Made by a program: the position numbers and the translations under genes. Positions 1-7,863 of a DNA stretch of 64,000 nt are shown here, piece after piece. The stretch comes from Candidatus Woesearchaeota archaeon (GTDB lineage: Archaea > Nanobdellota > Nanobdellia > Woesearchaeales > GCA-2686295). Location: contig JABMPT010000005.1 in the NCBI GenBank assembly GCA_013202845.1, positions 1 to 64,000 on the forward strand, in the 5' to 3' direction. A model generated the notes under the pieces. That model ran no database searches. It saw nothing but the letters and a program-made list of their open reading frames with translations, and was not told the origin of the DNA. Positions within the stretch are counted from its first letter, which is position 1, and every line of letters starts with the position of its first letter.

Positions 1-3
1 AAA

Positions 4-32
4 GTCACACGAGACGCTAAAAGCGTCGTGAC
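4..32. other. Short inverted repeat (hairpin)
   Basis: GTCAC, a 4-nt bulge, then GACGCT AAA AGCGTC GTGAC. The 6-bp inner stem has a 3-nt loop and the outer 5 bp are continuous on one side only. It lies downstream of the leftward ThiH-like gene, so it may be a transcript-end structure or the edge of something outside the window. No further function can be read. Confidence 0.4.
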
Positions 33-92
33 CAAAGGAACATATGTGTTAACGGAAACGACCGTCTATTCTCATTTGAGACTTATATTGTT

Positions 93-1232
93 CTACCAAA
101 TCTTCGGAACCACTTGTATACCTTTCTTCTTAAGATGAGCTTTAACTTCTTTAGGCGTTCGTTTGTCATCTAACGAGAATTGTTTGTCTCCTTTTTCATG
201 AAGATGTTTGTAAACTGTTCTTCCACCGGGATTTGGCACCCCTCCAGTTCCTATTAGGTCTACCATTGGAAATAATTCATTTCGTAAATCTTCATTTTCT
301 CTTGAACTCAGAGCAATTGAAACATCTGGCAGAGATAGACGCAGAGAAGTTACTATCGATTTTAAAATATCTGGTTTTACAGTTGTTTTGCAAAGCTTTT
401 CTGTTTCTGTTGATTCAATTATTTTCTGATATTCTTTATCATAAAGAATCTGGCCAATAAGAGTCTGATATCTAGACAAATCAATTGTTTCAGCATCTTT
501 GAGTGTCGGAACTGATATACAAACATTGGCGCCTTGTTCTCTAAGAAGTTCTGTATGTTGATGTAACCTGTTTACTTCCCACGAAAATTCCTTCCAAAGA
601 CCAAATAATGAACCAATCCCTATATTTTGATAACCCAAATCAATCGCTTTTTCTGGTTCTCTAAATCGTCTTAAAAAATCACTTTTTATGCTATTCTTAT
701 TATGATGAATGTCAAATATCGTAGGCGCATATGATTCCTGAAAAAGAATAAAATGATCAACACCAAGATCGCGAATTTCTTTTAAAGTTTCTGACGATAA
801 GTATTCAAACTCAATCCAAGGATTCAGATTTTCTTCCTTTAGAATCTTAACACTTTTGAGTATCAAGTCCTTATATTTATGCTCTGGAAGAGTTCCGCCA
901 ATCAATATTACATTATTAACACCGGACTCTCTTATTGCTATCGCTTCTTCTCTTACTTCGTCAGGAGTCAAGGTTATTCTCTCTAAATCTTTATTGCTCA
1001 CTCTGTAGCCACAGTATGAACAATCATTTACACATTGATTCGTAATATATAGACAAGTGTAAAAAGAAGCTATATCACCAATATGTTTGGATTTAACCGA
1101 TGCAGCCACATCCATTGCTTTCGAGAGAATATCCTCATAACTACGGCAATAACTATACATTCTATCTATCCTACTAGATTCAACAAATCCTGATACAATT
1201 TCGTCTACGATAGCTTTATCTCCGTAGTTCAT
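93..1232 (-). CDS. ThiH/HydG-like radical SAM protein (tyrosine lyase family)
   Basis: 379 residues, the usual length of ThiH. The radical-SAM cluster motif CVNDCSYC (CX3CX2C, residues 67-74) is followed by GYR, and FQESY near residue 165 matches the FQETY-type signature of the ThiH/HydG branch. Family members cleave tyrosine to dehydroglycine (thiamine synthesis) or to CO and cyanide (HydG). The C-terminal second cluster motif of HydG is absent, which favours a ThiH-like or unassigned role. No other thiamine or hydrogenase gene is in the window. The gene overlaps the upstream small membrane protein gene by ATGA, so the two are translationally coupled. Substrate unproven. Confidence 0.8.
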   Translation of the reverse strand: MNYGDKAIVDEIVSGFVESSRIDRMYSYCRSYEDILSKAMDVAASVKSKHIGDIASFYTCLYITNQCVNDCSYCGYRVSNKDLERITLTPDEVREEAIAIRESGVNNVILIGGTLPEHKYKDLILKSVKILKEENLNPWIEFEYLSSETLKEIRDLGVDHFILFQESYAPTIFDIHHNKNSIKSDFLRRFREPEKAIDLGYQNIGIGSLFGLWKEFSWEVNRLHQHTELLREQGANVCISVPTLKDAETIDLSRYQTLIGQILYDKEYQKIIESTETEKLCKTTVKPDILKSIVTSLRLSLPDVSIALSSRENEDLRNELFPMVDLIGTGGVPNPGGRTVYKHLHEKGDKQFSLDDKRTPKEVKAHLKKKGIQVVPKIW

Positions 1233-1666
1233 AGTAACTCTCCTGAATATGTCTGATGACGTTTAATATAATCCTTATAAGCCAAATCTATTCCAAATAC
1301 TGAGAGAGGAAAAAGAACTTTCGAAGCAATTCTTATCGGAATTGACTGCTTAAATACACCATAATTCTTTCCATTCTCATCAACACCATATTTTTCTATT
1401 AGAAATCCGAAATTCTTTGGATGAGGTGTTAAATTGACTCCCCAACCAACACTATATGCTCGTTCAAGTCTAAACTCTGATTTAATTTGTTCTATAGTGA
1501 ATCCTTTATTTAACATATTACTAGCAGCAGAGCTAGCAGCTCCATTAAAATACAAAACAAAAAGCAAACTTCCACCAATCACCATTTTTATTAAAGGTTT
1601 AACCCCTATATTGGCAGGAATTTTTCTTTTGTTATCTAATATTAAGACAGATTCTTCTAAATCCAT
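1229..1666 (-). CDS. Small membrane protein, unknown function
   Basis: 145 residues. One clear hydrophobic segment (about residues 24-46, with an Ala/Ser-rich end) and a second weaker one near residues 110-125; the rest is soluble. I do not recognise a family. The start is supported by a ribosome-binding site GAGG 8 nt before the ATG. It is the first gene of a two-gene leftward unit with the ThiH-like radical SAM gene (ATGA overlap), which suggests a linked role, for example membrane anchoring. Divergent from the TrmB-like regulator. Confidence 0.6.
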   Translation of the reverse strand: MDLEESVLILDNKRKIPANIGVKPLIKMVIGGSLLFVLYFNGAASSAASNMLNKGFTIEQIKSEFRLERAYSVGWGVNLTPHPKNFGFLIEKYGVDENGKNYGVFKQSIPIRIASKVLFPLSVFGIDLAYKDYIKRHQTYSGELL

Positions 1667-1759
1667 TATAATTTCCTCTACATATAACTAAGCCTTCTTA
1701 GTCGTTTTATTAGTTCTTTTTTCATAATAATGGTAATAAAGAAAAGAATATAAACTTAA

Positions 1760-1789
1760 GTTGTCATCTTTTACGACAACATTTATAAA
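1760..1789 (+). promoter_or_regulatory. Dyad operator and TATA box of the TrmB-like gene
   Basis: GTTGTC-N9-GACAAC (1760-1780) directly abuts a TATA box TTTATAAA (1782-1789), which lies about 26 nt before the ATG at 1811. That spacing implies a leaderless mRNA. A dyad touching the TATA box is where an autoregulatory TrmB-family protein would be expected to bind (inference). Confidence 0.6.
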
Positions 1790-1810
1790 AAACAACTCCT
1801 TATAAACATA

Positions 1811-2509
1811 ATGCTTGAAAAACTACAAAGACTTGGCTTGACAGAAAAAGAGTCCCTAATATATCTTGGATTAGTTAGACAAGGAGAGTCAACTGCAAAC
1901 CAAGTAGCCAAACAAACGTCAACAAATAGAACTGTAACCTACAACATACTCCAACAACTCATCGAAAAAGACTTAATTACCTATATCAAGAAAGGAGGAA
2001 AAAGATACTATTCTATCGCCAACCCAGAATCATTACTGTACAGAGTAAGAGAACAAGAACACCTTGCACAAGAATTAGTACAAGAAATAAAAAAAGTTCG
2101 TGTCGAACCAAGTTCCTATAAGAATGTTGAAGTACTGGAAGGAAAAGAAGGAGTAAAAGTGATCCATGAAGAAATAAGAAAAGCAAAAGGATTAAGGATT
2201 TTGAATGCAACAGGTTTGATATTTCAACATTTAAAATATGGTGCAAGGCATTTAGTAAAAGAAATTGAGCTAGAATCAAATGCAAAAATAATTGCTAATC
2301 AATCGATGAAAAAAACACCTCTAGTGAAATATCAGTTTGAAAGAAAATACTTGCCAAAAGAAGCAGAGAACTACGCAACAACCTTCATTTTCAACAACAA
2401 AGTTATAATTCAAGTGCTAAAAGATAAACCATTTATGATCATAATAGAAAACAAAGAGGTCTATGATGGTTATAAAAAAGATTTTGATGTGTTGTGGGAA
2501 AAATTATAA
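1811..2509 (+). CDS. TrmB-family transcriptional regulator
   Basis: 232 residues. The N-terminal winged helix-turn-helix (about residues 1-70: LGLTEKESLIYLGLVRQGE, then a recognition helix in TSTNRTVTYNILQQL) is typical of TrmB/Sugar_TrmB regulators. A short helical linker (75-100) leads to a C-terminal TrmB-like effector domain of about 130 residues. Family members are archaeal repressors or activators responding to sugars or other small ligands. The ligand cannot be predicted. Start: TATA box 26 nt upstream (leaderless). Neighbours are a small Cys-rich protein downstream and the ThiH-like pair divergently; either could be a target. Confidence 0.85.
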   Translation: MLEKLQRLGLTEKESLIYLGLVRQGESTANQVAKQTSTNRTVTYNILQQLIEKDLITYIKKGGKRYYSIANPESLLYRVREQEHLAQELVQEIKKVRVEPSSYKNVEVLEGKEGVKVIHEEIRKAKGLRILNATGLIFQHLKYGARHLVKEIELESNAKIIANQSMKKTPLVKYQFERKYLPKEAENYATTFIFNNKVIIQVLKDKPFMIIIENKEVYDGYKKDFDVLWEKL

Positions 2510-2550
2510 ACCAAAAGCTTAAAAAGAATAATCTATTTAATTAATACAGT

Positions 2551-2814
2551 ATGAAAGAAACTTATCTTGCTTTAGCGTTTATTTTTGGAGCACTTATTTT
2601 TCTAAATACAAAAATAGAAATCCAAGATGATGATTTTAAAGAGCTCACAGGCAAAGTAATTTCTGAGGAGAAAATTGCTAATTTTCAAGAAGATATAGAA
2701 ATACAAAAGAATGAATTGAGAGAATGCTGTTCATTCACAGACGATGAAGGGAATGAGAAATCATGTTTTGCCATGGCAGGCTTCAGCTGCGACTACTGCA
2801 GTACTTTCTGCTGA
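2551..2814 (+). CDS. Small membrane-anchored or secreted cysteine-rich protein
   Basis: 87 residues: a hydrophobic N-terminal segment (residues 4-20) acting as signal peptide or anchor, an acidic linker, then a compact C-terminal tail with six cysteines (CC, SC, SCDYCSTFC), enough for three disulfides or a metal site. No family recognised. The promoter is AT-rich (CTTAAAAAG about 30 nt before the ATG), consistent with leaderless initiation. It sits between the TrmB regulator and the PadR/MacB-type transporter operon, so it could be a secreted peptide linked to that exporter. This is inference from position and Cys pattern only. Confidence 0.65.
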   Translation: MKETYLALAFIFGALIFLNTKIEIQDDDFKELTGKVISEEKIANFQEDIEIQKNELRECCSFTDDEGNEKSCFAMAGFSCDYCSTFC

Positions 2815-2858
2815 CTTTGCTTCTTATATTTATTTTCTATTTGTTAGAACATAACTAG

Positions 2859-2898
2859 TATCGAGTCCGATATATCGAAACCGATACATTTAAATATA
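2859..2898 (+). promoter_or_regulatory. Two tandem 14-bp operators and TATA box of the PadR operon
   Basis: TATCG AGTC CGATA (2859-2872) is immediately followed by TATCG AAAC CGATA (2873-2886). Each has perfect 5-bp arms. A TATA-like ATTTAAATATA follows at 2888-2898, about 27-30 nt before the PadR start. Two abutting dyads next to the TATA box are a strong candidate for the PadR autoregulatory site. Confidence 0.75.
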
Positions 2899-2921
2899 AC
2901 CTAGTATTAAGTAATAATACA

Positions 2922-3440
2922 GTGATGCGCGGATACCTTAAAATACTCACCTTGAAAGCATTAAAAGAAGGTGAGAAAACAGGCTACAGCTTGATGAAGT
3001 ATGTAGAAGAGAAAACAGATAGTAAACCAAGCTTTGGCTCAATATACCCACTTCTAGAACAATTATTAAAAGAAAAACTTGTTAGTTGCAAGGAAAAAGA
3101 CAATAAAAAATTCTATTCTCTTACTGATAAAGGTAAACAAGAATTAAAAGACCTTCTGAAAAAGAAAGACGAAGTGCTGATTAAGATAGAGGAAGGAATG
3201 AAACTCTTTATAGCAGTCTCTGGTGAAACAAAATACAACGACCAGCTAAAAGCTATCGAGATGATGAGAAAAGGAGATATTAATTTCCAAAAAATGATGG
3301 AACAAGCAGAAGAGATAGGTTCTAATGAAATGCAAAAAGTGATGATGCAATTAATACTAGAAAATAAAATAGACAAAAACAAAAAAAAGATAAAAGAGAT
3401 AATGACTAAAGCAACAGAGGAGTTGAAGAAATTAAAATGA
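2922..3440 (+). CDS. PadR-family transcriptional regulator
   Basis: 172 residues. N-terminal winged helix (YLKILTLKALKEGEKTGYSL, then SFGSIYPLLEQLLKEKLV and a wing ending in FYSLTDKGKQEL) is diagnostic of PadR. The C-terminal half is helical and probably dimerises. GTG (2922) and ATG (2925) are both possible; ATG at 2925 fits the leaderless spacing better. First gene of the operon with the ABC ATPase and MacB-type permeases. PadR proteins often repress neighbouring exporters and release on binding the exported compound, which is the likely job here (inference). Confidence 0.88.
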   Translation: MMRGYLKILTLKALKEGEKTGYSLMKYVEEKTDSKPSFGSIYPLLEQLLKEKLVSCKEKDNKKFYSLTDKGKQELKDLLKKKDEVLIKIEEGMKLFIAVSGETKYNDQLKAIEMMRKGDINFQKMMEQAEEIGSNEMQKVMMQLILENKIDKNKKKIKEIMTKATEELKKLK

Positions 3441-3486
3441 CAAAAAATAAAATTTTTTGGCATACAAAAACCGGAGGTTTTTGATT

Positions 3487-4179
3487 ATGAACAAAGAAGT
3501 AATAATCGAACTAAAGAATGTATGGAAGACATACAAGATGGGAGCTGTTGAAGTGCATGCTCTGCGTGGACTGACATTGAAAGTGCATAAAGGAGAATTT
3601 CTTGCGATAATGGGGCCTTCAGGAAGCGGAAAAAGCACAGCCATGAACATGGTTGGATGCCTGGATGTGCCTACAAAAGGAAGCATATACTTATCTGGAA
3701 AAGACATATCACATATGAGAGAATCTCGATTAGCTCAGATAAGAGGCAAGAAGGTAGGATTTATTTTCCAAACTTTCAATTTACTAAACACTCTAACTGC
3801 AAAAGAAAACATCAAGTTACCTATGACATTTCAAGACATTGCAAGCGAAGAAAGAGAGAAAAAAGCAGAACAACTGCTTGAAATGGTGGAATTAGGTGAC
3901 AGAATGGATCACAAGCCAACAGAGATGAGTGGTGGACAGCAGCAGAGAGTGGCTATTGCAAGATCACTCTCGAATGATCCAGAGGTTATTCTTGCTGATG
4001 AGCCAACAGGCAATCTGGACAGCAAGACAGGTGAGAGAGTATTAGATTTCCTAAAAAGACTTCATAAAGAAGAAGGAAAAACCATAGTCATGGTGACTCA
4101 TGATAGACGAGTTGCTGAGCAAGCTCAGAGAACTGAGTACTTGAAAGACGGAATAATTGTAAAAAACTTAAGAAGGTGA
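3487..4179 (+). CDS. ABC transporter ATPase, MacB/LolD type
   Basis: 230 residues from the ATG at 3487, chosen over the TTG at 3457 because GGAGG lies 9 nt upstream. Walker [10 protein letters not shown] (about 43-51), signature [14 protein letters not shown], Walker [14 protein letters not shown], and a switch His in MVTHD are all present. It belongs to the MacB/LolD/FtsE branch, whose members power mechanotransmission through 4-TM permeases and do not simply import solutes. Followed by the CARDB-like extracellular protein and two MacB-type permeases: a complete exporter or lipoprotein-release-type system. Confidence 0.93.
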   Translation: MNKEVIIELKNVWKTYKMGAVEVHALRGLTLKVHKGEFLAIMGPSGSGKSTAMNMVGCLDVPTKGSIYLSGKDISHMRESRLAQIRGKKVGFIFQTFNLLNTLTAKENIKLPMTFQDIASEEREKKAEQLLEMVELGDRMDHKPTEMSGGQQQRVAIARSLSNDPEVILADEPTGNLDSKTGERVLDFLKRLHKEEGKTIVMVTHDRRVAEQAQRTEYLKDGIIVKNLRR

Positions 4180-4185
4180 TATGAG

Positions 4186-5388
4186 ATGAAGAAAATAATT
4201 TTGTTTGCAACGATGTTGTTGCTGCTAATTAGCATAGTATCAGCAGCTGATACTCCTAGTTTAACAGCGACATTGATGAAATATGAACCGCAACCAGCAG
4301 AGCCTGGAAAATACACAACGGTTTTCATAAAAATGGACAACACAGGAACAGGAACAGCCCAGAATGTTATCCTGGAGATAATACCTGAATACCCCTTCAG
4401 TCTTGATCCTGGTAAATCAACCCAAGAATATGTTGGAGCTCTTGGAGGAGGAAGCTTTCATGTAGCAGAATTCGACCTTAAAGTCGATGAGGGTGCTACT
4501 GAAGGAACAAACACTCTTAAGGTGAGGTACAATATTGATGGCGACCAACAAATTTGGGTTGAACAAGAATTGGATGTAAGTGTCCAAACCCAGGATGCAG
4601 TTCTGTCAATTGAAGAAATTTCCACTGAACCTGCAGAAATGGCTCCTGGAAGCAGCGGAACAATAAAACTGGTCTTGAAAAACATGGCATACTCAACACT
4701 GTCAGACATCAAGGTAAAGATTGATTTAGCATCATCCAGTTTGCCATTTGCTCCCTACAACTCCGCATCTGAGAAAAACATTTACCAATTAAAACCTGGT
4801 TCAACACACGAGTTCAATTTTGACATAATAGCATTTCCAGATGCAACAGCTCAGATCTACAAGGTGCCAGTCAATATAACCTATTATGATAATATTGGCA
4901 CTGCTTACAGCAAGGATGATCTTATAGGAGTCGTGGTTAACTCTGAGCCGGACATAAAGGTGGTTGTAGACAGTACAACACTCCTTGCAGAGAAGAGAAT
5001 CGGTGACATAGTCTTAAAAATCGTCAACAAAGGACTGAATGACGTAAAATTGATGAATATGAAACTCTCTGATAGCGAAGATTTGGAAATTCTGTCATCA
5101 AGCAATGAAGAGTATATCGGAAACCTTGACTCTGATGATTTTGAAACAGTTGATTTCAGGATCCTTTTCAAAGGAGAAGACACTGTTGAAATACCTTTGG
5201 AACTAGACTACATGGACAATAATAACAACTACTACAAGGAGGACCTTACCTTAAAACTGAAGGTTCACAGTGCTGAAAAATTAGGCACATCAAACGGAAA
5301 AGGAGGAATATACTTCGTAGTAATAGTTGTTGTAGCAGTAGTAGCATTCATAATCTACAGAAGAAGGAAAAAGAAAAAACAACATTAG
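4186..5388 (+). CDS. Membrane-anchored extracellular CARDB/COG1361-like protein of the ABC operon
   Basis: 400 residues: signal peptide (about 1-20, ending SAA), three or so Ig-like CARDB/NEW3-type beta-sandwich repeats, each around a NTGTG.A or LKNM motif, then a C-terminal transmembrane segment (about 370-390) and a basic RRRKKKKQ tail inside. This is the COG1361 S-layer-like architecture common in archaea. Its place between the ATPase and the two permeases (6 and 1 nt gaps) suggests it works as the external partner, in the position a membrane-fusion protein would hold in a bacterial MacAB system. No coiled-coil hairpin like MacA is seen. Confidence 0.8.
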   Translation: MKKIILFATMLLLLISIVSAADTPSLTATLMKYEPQPAEPGKYTTVFIKMDNTGTGTAQNVILEIIPEYPFSLDPGKSTQEYVGALGGGSFHVAEFDLKVDEGATEGTNTLKVRYNIDGDQQIWVEQELDVSVQTQDAVLSIEEISTEPAEMAPGSSGTIKLVLKNMAYSTLSDIKVKIDLASSSLPFAPYNSASEKNIYQLKPGSTHEFNFDIIAFPDATAQIYKVPVNITYYDNIGTAYSKDDLIGVVVNSEPDIKVVVDSTTLLAEKRIGDIVLKIVNKGLNDVKLMNMKLSDSEDLEILSSSNEEYIGNLDSDDFETVDFRILFKGEDTVEIPLELDYMDNNNNYYKEDLTLKLKVHSAEKLGTSNGKGGIYFVVIVVVAVVAFIIYRRRKKKKQH

Positions 5389-5389
5389 A

Positions 5390-6607
5390 ATGCTTTCTGA
5401 CTACATAGTCATGGCCCTGCGGAGCCTCGCAAGGCGAAAGCTCCGCTCATGGCTAACAATGATAGGGATATTTATCGGAATAGCCTCGGTTGTATCCCTA
5501 ATAAGCCTTGGAGAAGGCCTTTCCAATGTTATAGAGTCACAGTTTGACATTGTTGGAACAGATGTTCTCACCATAACTGCCACAGGAAACAATTTTGGAC
5601 CTCCAGGATCCGGAGTTACTGACCCTCTCACAATATCCCAACTCGAGGCTATTGAAAGGGTTGGAGGAGTGGACTTTGCAGTTGGAAGAATAATTGAAAT
5701 AGGTACTGTGGAATTCAATAATCGAGTTGAAATATCTATAATAGCCAGTCTTCCTGATGGTGAGAGGGGAGAACATATGATTGATCTTCTAAATTTCGAG
5801 GTTGATAGGGGCAGGCTTCTTAACCCTGGTGAGAGAAACAAGGTCATGGTTGGAGATAGTTTTGCAGACAGTGATAGATTTGGAAAACCAGTACAATCAG
5901 GTTCTCGCTTATACATTGAAGAGCGGCAATTCGAAGTGGTTGGAGTTTTGAAGAAAAAAGGAAGTTTCGTCGTGGACAGCACCATTATCATGAATGATGG
6001 TCAAATGCGAGAACTATTCGAAGTTGATAGTGAAGAATTAGATGGAATTGTTGCACAGGTAAAGAAAGGAGTTAGCATTAGCAAAACAAAAGAAGATATT
6101 GAGAGATTACTTAGAAAAGAGAGAGATGTGAAGCTTGGACAAGAAGACTTTGGCGTTGAAACAGCTGAAGCAGCACTATCAACAATCAACTCAACATTAT
6201 TTGCAGTGAAATTATTTGTGTATCTGATAGCAGCCATATCATTAATTGTTGGAGGAATTGGAATAACCAACACAATGTATACTACTGTTCTTGAGAGAAC
6301 AGACGAGATTGGCATCATGAAAGCTATTGGTGCCAAGAACAGAACCATATTCACATTGTTTTTCATTGAATCAGGATTCTTAGGGATAGTAGGAGGAATA
6401 ATAGGGATAATACTCGGAGCTTCACTAGCAAAAGGACTTGCTTTTGTTGGGCAAGTAACACTGGGAAGCGGTTTAATAAATGCAGATGTAAGCATGACCT
6501 TGGTTATTGGATCACTATTGTTTTCCTTCATTGTTGGAACAATTTCAGGATTATTGCCAGCATTAAAAGCATCCAAAATGAATCCTGTTGACGCTTTAAG
6601 GAGTTAA
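5390..6607 (+). CDS. MacB-type ABC transporter permease 1
   Basis: 405 residues in MacB/FtsX order: an N-terminal TM (about 15-40, after the R-rich ALRSLARRKLRSWLTMIGI), a large extracellular MacB_PCD domain (about 45-265), then three C-terminal TMs with the family motif NTMYTTVLERTDEIGIMKAIGA between TM2 and TM3. The end (ALKASKMNPVDALR) is also typical. It begins 1 nt after the CARDB-like gene and is followed 1 nt later by permease 2, with which it probably heterodimerises. Confidence 0.92.
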   Translation: MLSDYIVMALRSLARRKLRSWLTMIGIFIGIASVVSLISLGEGLSNVIESQFDIVGTDVLTITATGNNFGPPGSGVTDPLTISQLEAIERVGGVDFAVGRIIEIGTVEFNNRVEISIIASLPDGERGEHMIDLLNFEVDRGRLLNPGERNKVMVGDSFADSDRFGKPVQSGSRLYIEERQFEVVGVLKKKGSFVVDSTIIMNDGQMRELFEVDSEELDGIVAQVKKGVSISKTKEDIERLLRKERDVKLGQEDFGVETAEAALSTINSTLFAVKLFVYLIAAISLIVGGIGITNTMYTTVLERTDEIGIMKAIGAKNRTIFTLFFIESGFLGIVGGIIGIILGASLAKGLAFVGQVTLGSGLINADVSMTLVIGSLLFSFIVGTISGLLPALKASKMNPVDALRS

Positions 6608-6608
6608 A

Positions 6609-7826
6609 ATGAATTCAGACCTAATAATACACTCGGCGAAGAGTCTTTTTACACGAAGAACAAGGTCCTCTCTAACAATATTATCTATATTGATAGGTAT
6701 AATGGCTATCTTCACTCTGATAAGTTTTGGAATGGGTTTGTCAAAGTATGTTACAGAAATCTCAGCTGATATGGGAGTGGATAAGCTTGTCATACAGCCA
6801 AAAACCATGGGTGCAATGCCCATTCCTGAAAAGCAGTTGAGTCAGGATGATGTTGATTTTATAGCGAATGTTAAAGGAATTAAAGATGTAACAGGTCTAA
6901 TGATCCAATCAGCAAAGATACAGCCTGACGAAGACACTAAACCAAAATATTTTTTCTTAATGGGATTTACAACAGAAACGGAAGAAATGGAAATCGTCCT
7001 TGAATTGATGACTGTTGATTTAGACTCAGGCAGGATGCTGAAAAAAGGTGATAAACTAAAGGTTGTCCTAGGTTATAACTATCAGTTGCCGAATAAGATA
7101 TTTGAAAAATCAGTAAGAGTGGGAGAGAAAATTCTATTGAATGATATTCAAGTAGAAGTTGTTGGTTTCTTTGAATCTGTTGGCAATCCACAAGACGATT
7201 CAAACATATACATGACTTATGAAGGTGTTGAAGAACTTCTTGGAGAAGAGCAGGGCTATGAGTGGGTAATGGCAAGAGTAGAACCTGGTGAGGATCCACA
7301 AGCCTTAAGCGAGAAAGTTTTTGATAAACTAAGAAAATTCAAAGACCAAGAAAAAGGTAAAGAGGATTTCTTTGTTCAGACTTTTCAGGAACAGATAGAG
7401 ATGTTCACTAATATCATGCAGGTTCTAAACGCTGTTTTGGTGTTGATAGCTCTCATCTCTGTCTTTGTATCAGGCATAAACATTATGAACACAATGTACA
7501 CATCTGTTCTTGAAAGAACAAAAGACATCGGCATAATGAAAGCTATTGGAGCGAAAAACAGCGATATCCTAATAATATTTGTCACTGAAGCAGGTGTTCT
7601 TGGATTAATAGGAGGAATAGCAGGTGTTTTAGTTGGATATGGAATATCAAGTCTTGCAGGCTTTGCAGTAGGCCAGGCAGGTTATACCTTCCTGAAACCA
7701 GCATTTCCATTAGTATTAATAATTGGCTCATTATTATTTGCAACCATTACAGGCGCAGGCGCAGGATTAGCTCCAGCTATTCAGGCTTCTAAGCAGAAAC
7801 CTGTCGACAGTCTGAGATATGAATAG
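6609..7826 (+). CDS. MacB-type ABC transporter permease 2
   Basis: 405 residues, the same length and fold as permease 1: N-terminal TM after SLFTRRTRSSLTILSILIGI, an extracellular domain, and three C-terminal TMs with NTMYTSVLERTKDIGIMKAIGA. The sequences differ enough to be an old duplication. Last gene of the PadR-headed operon. Substrate unknown; related systems export peptides, release lipoproteins or sense peptide antibiotics. The nearby Cys-rich small protein is a possible cargo (speculative). Confidence 0.92.
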   Translation: MNSDLIIHSAKSLFTRRTRSSLTILSILIGIMAIFTLISFGMGLSKYVTEISADMGVDKLVIQPKTMGAMPIPEKQLSQDDVDFIANVKGIKDVTGLMIQSAKIQPDEDTKPKYFFLMGFTTETEEMEIVLELMTVDLDSGRMLKKGDKLKVVLGYNYQLPNKIFEKSVRVGEKILLNDIQVEVVGFFESVGNPQDDSNIYMTYEGVEELLGEEQGYEWVMARVEPGEDPQALSEKVFDKLRKFKDQEKGKEDFFVQTFQEQIEMFTNIMQVLNAVLVLIALISVFVSGINIMNTMYTSVLERTKDIGIMKAIGAKNSDILIIFVTEAGVLGLIGGIAGVLVGYGISSLAGFAVGQAGYTFLKPAFPLVLIIGSLLFATITGAGAGLAPAIQASKQKPVDSLRYE

Positions 7827-7863
7827 AAAAATTATTTAAAGGTAAAAAAGAGGTGTTCAATTT

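Noticed and set aside
3457-3486. TTG start giving a 10-residue longer ABC ATPase
   Set aside because: GGAGG 9 nt before the ATG at 3487 would lie inside this extension; the domain also begins right after 3487.
5401-6576. Two long leftward ORFs (196 and 191 residues) opposite the first MacB-type permease
   Set aside because: They are antisense shadows: the rightward frame has clear MacB motifs and tight operon spacing; the leftward frames are low-complexity Ser/Ile/Pro strings without motifs.
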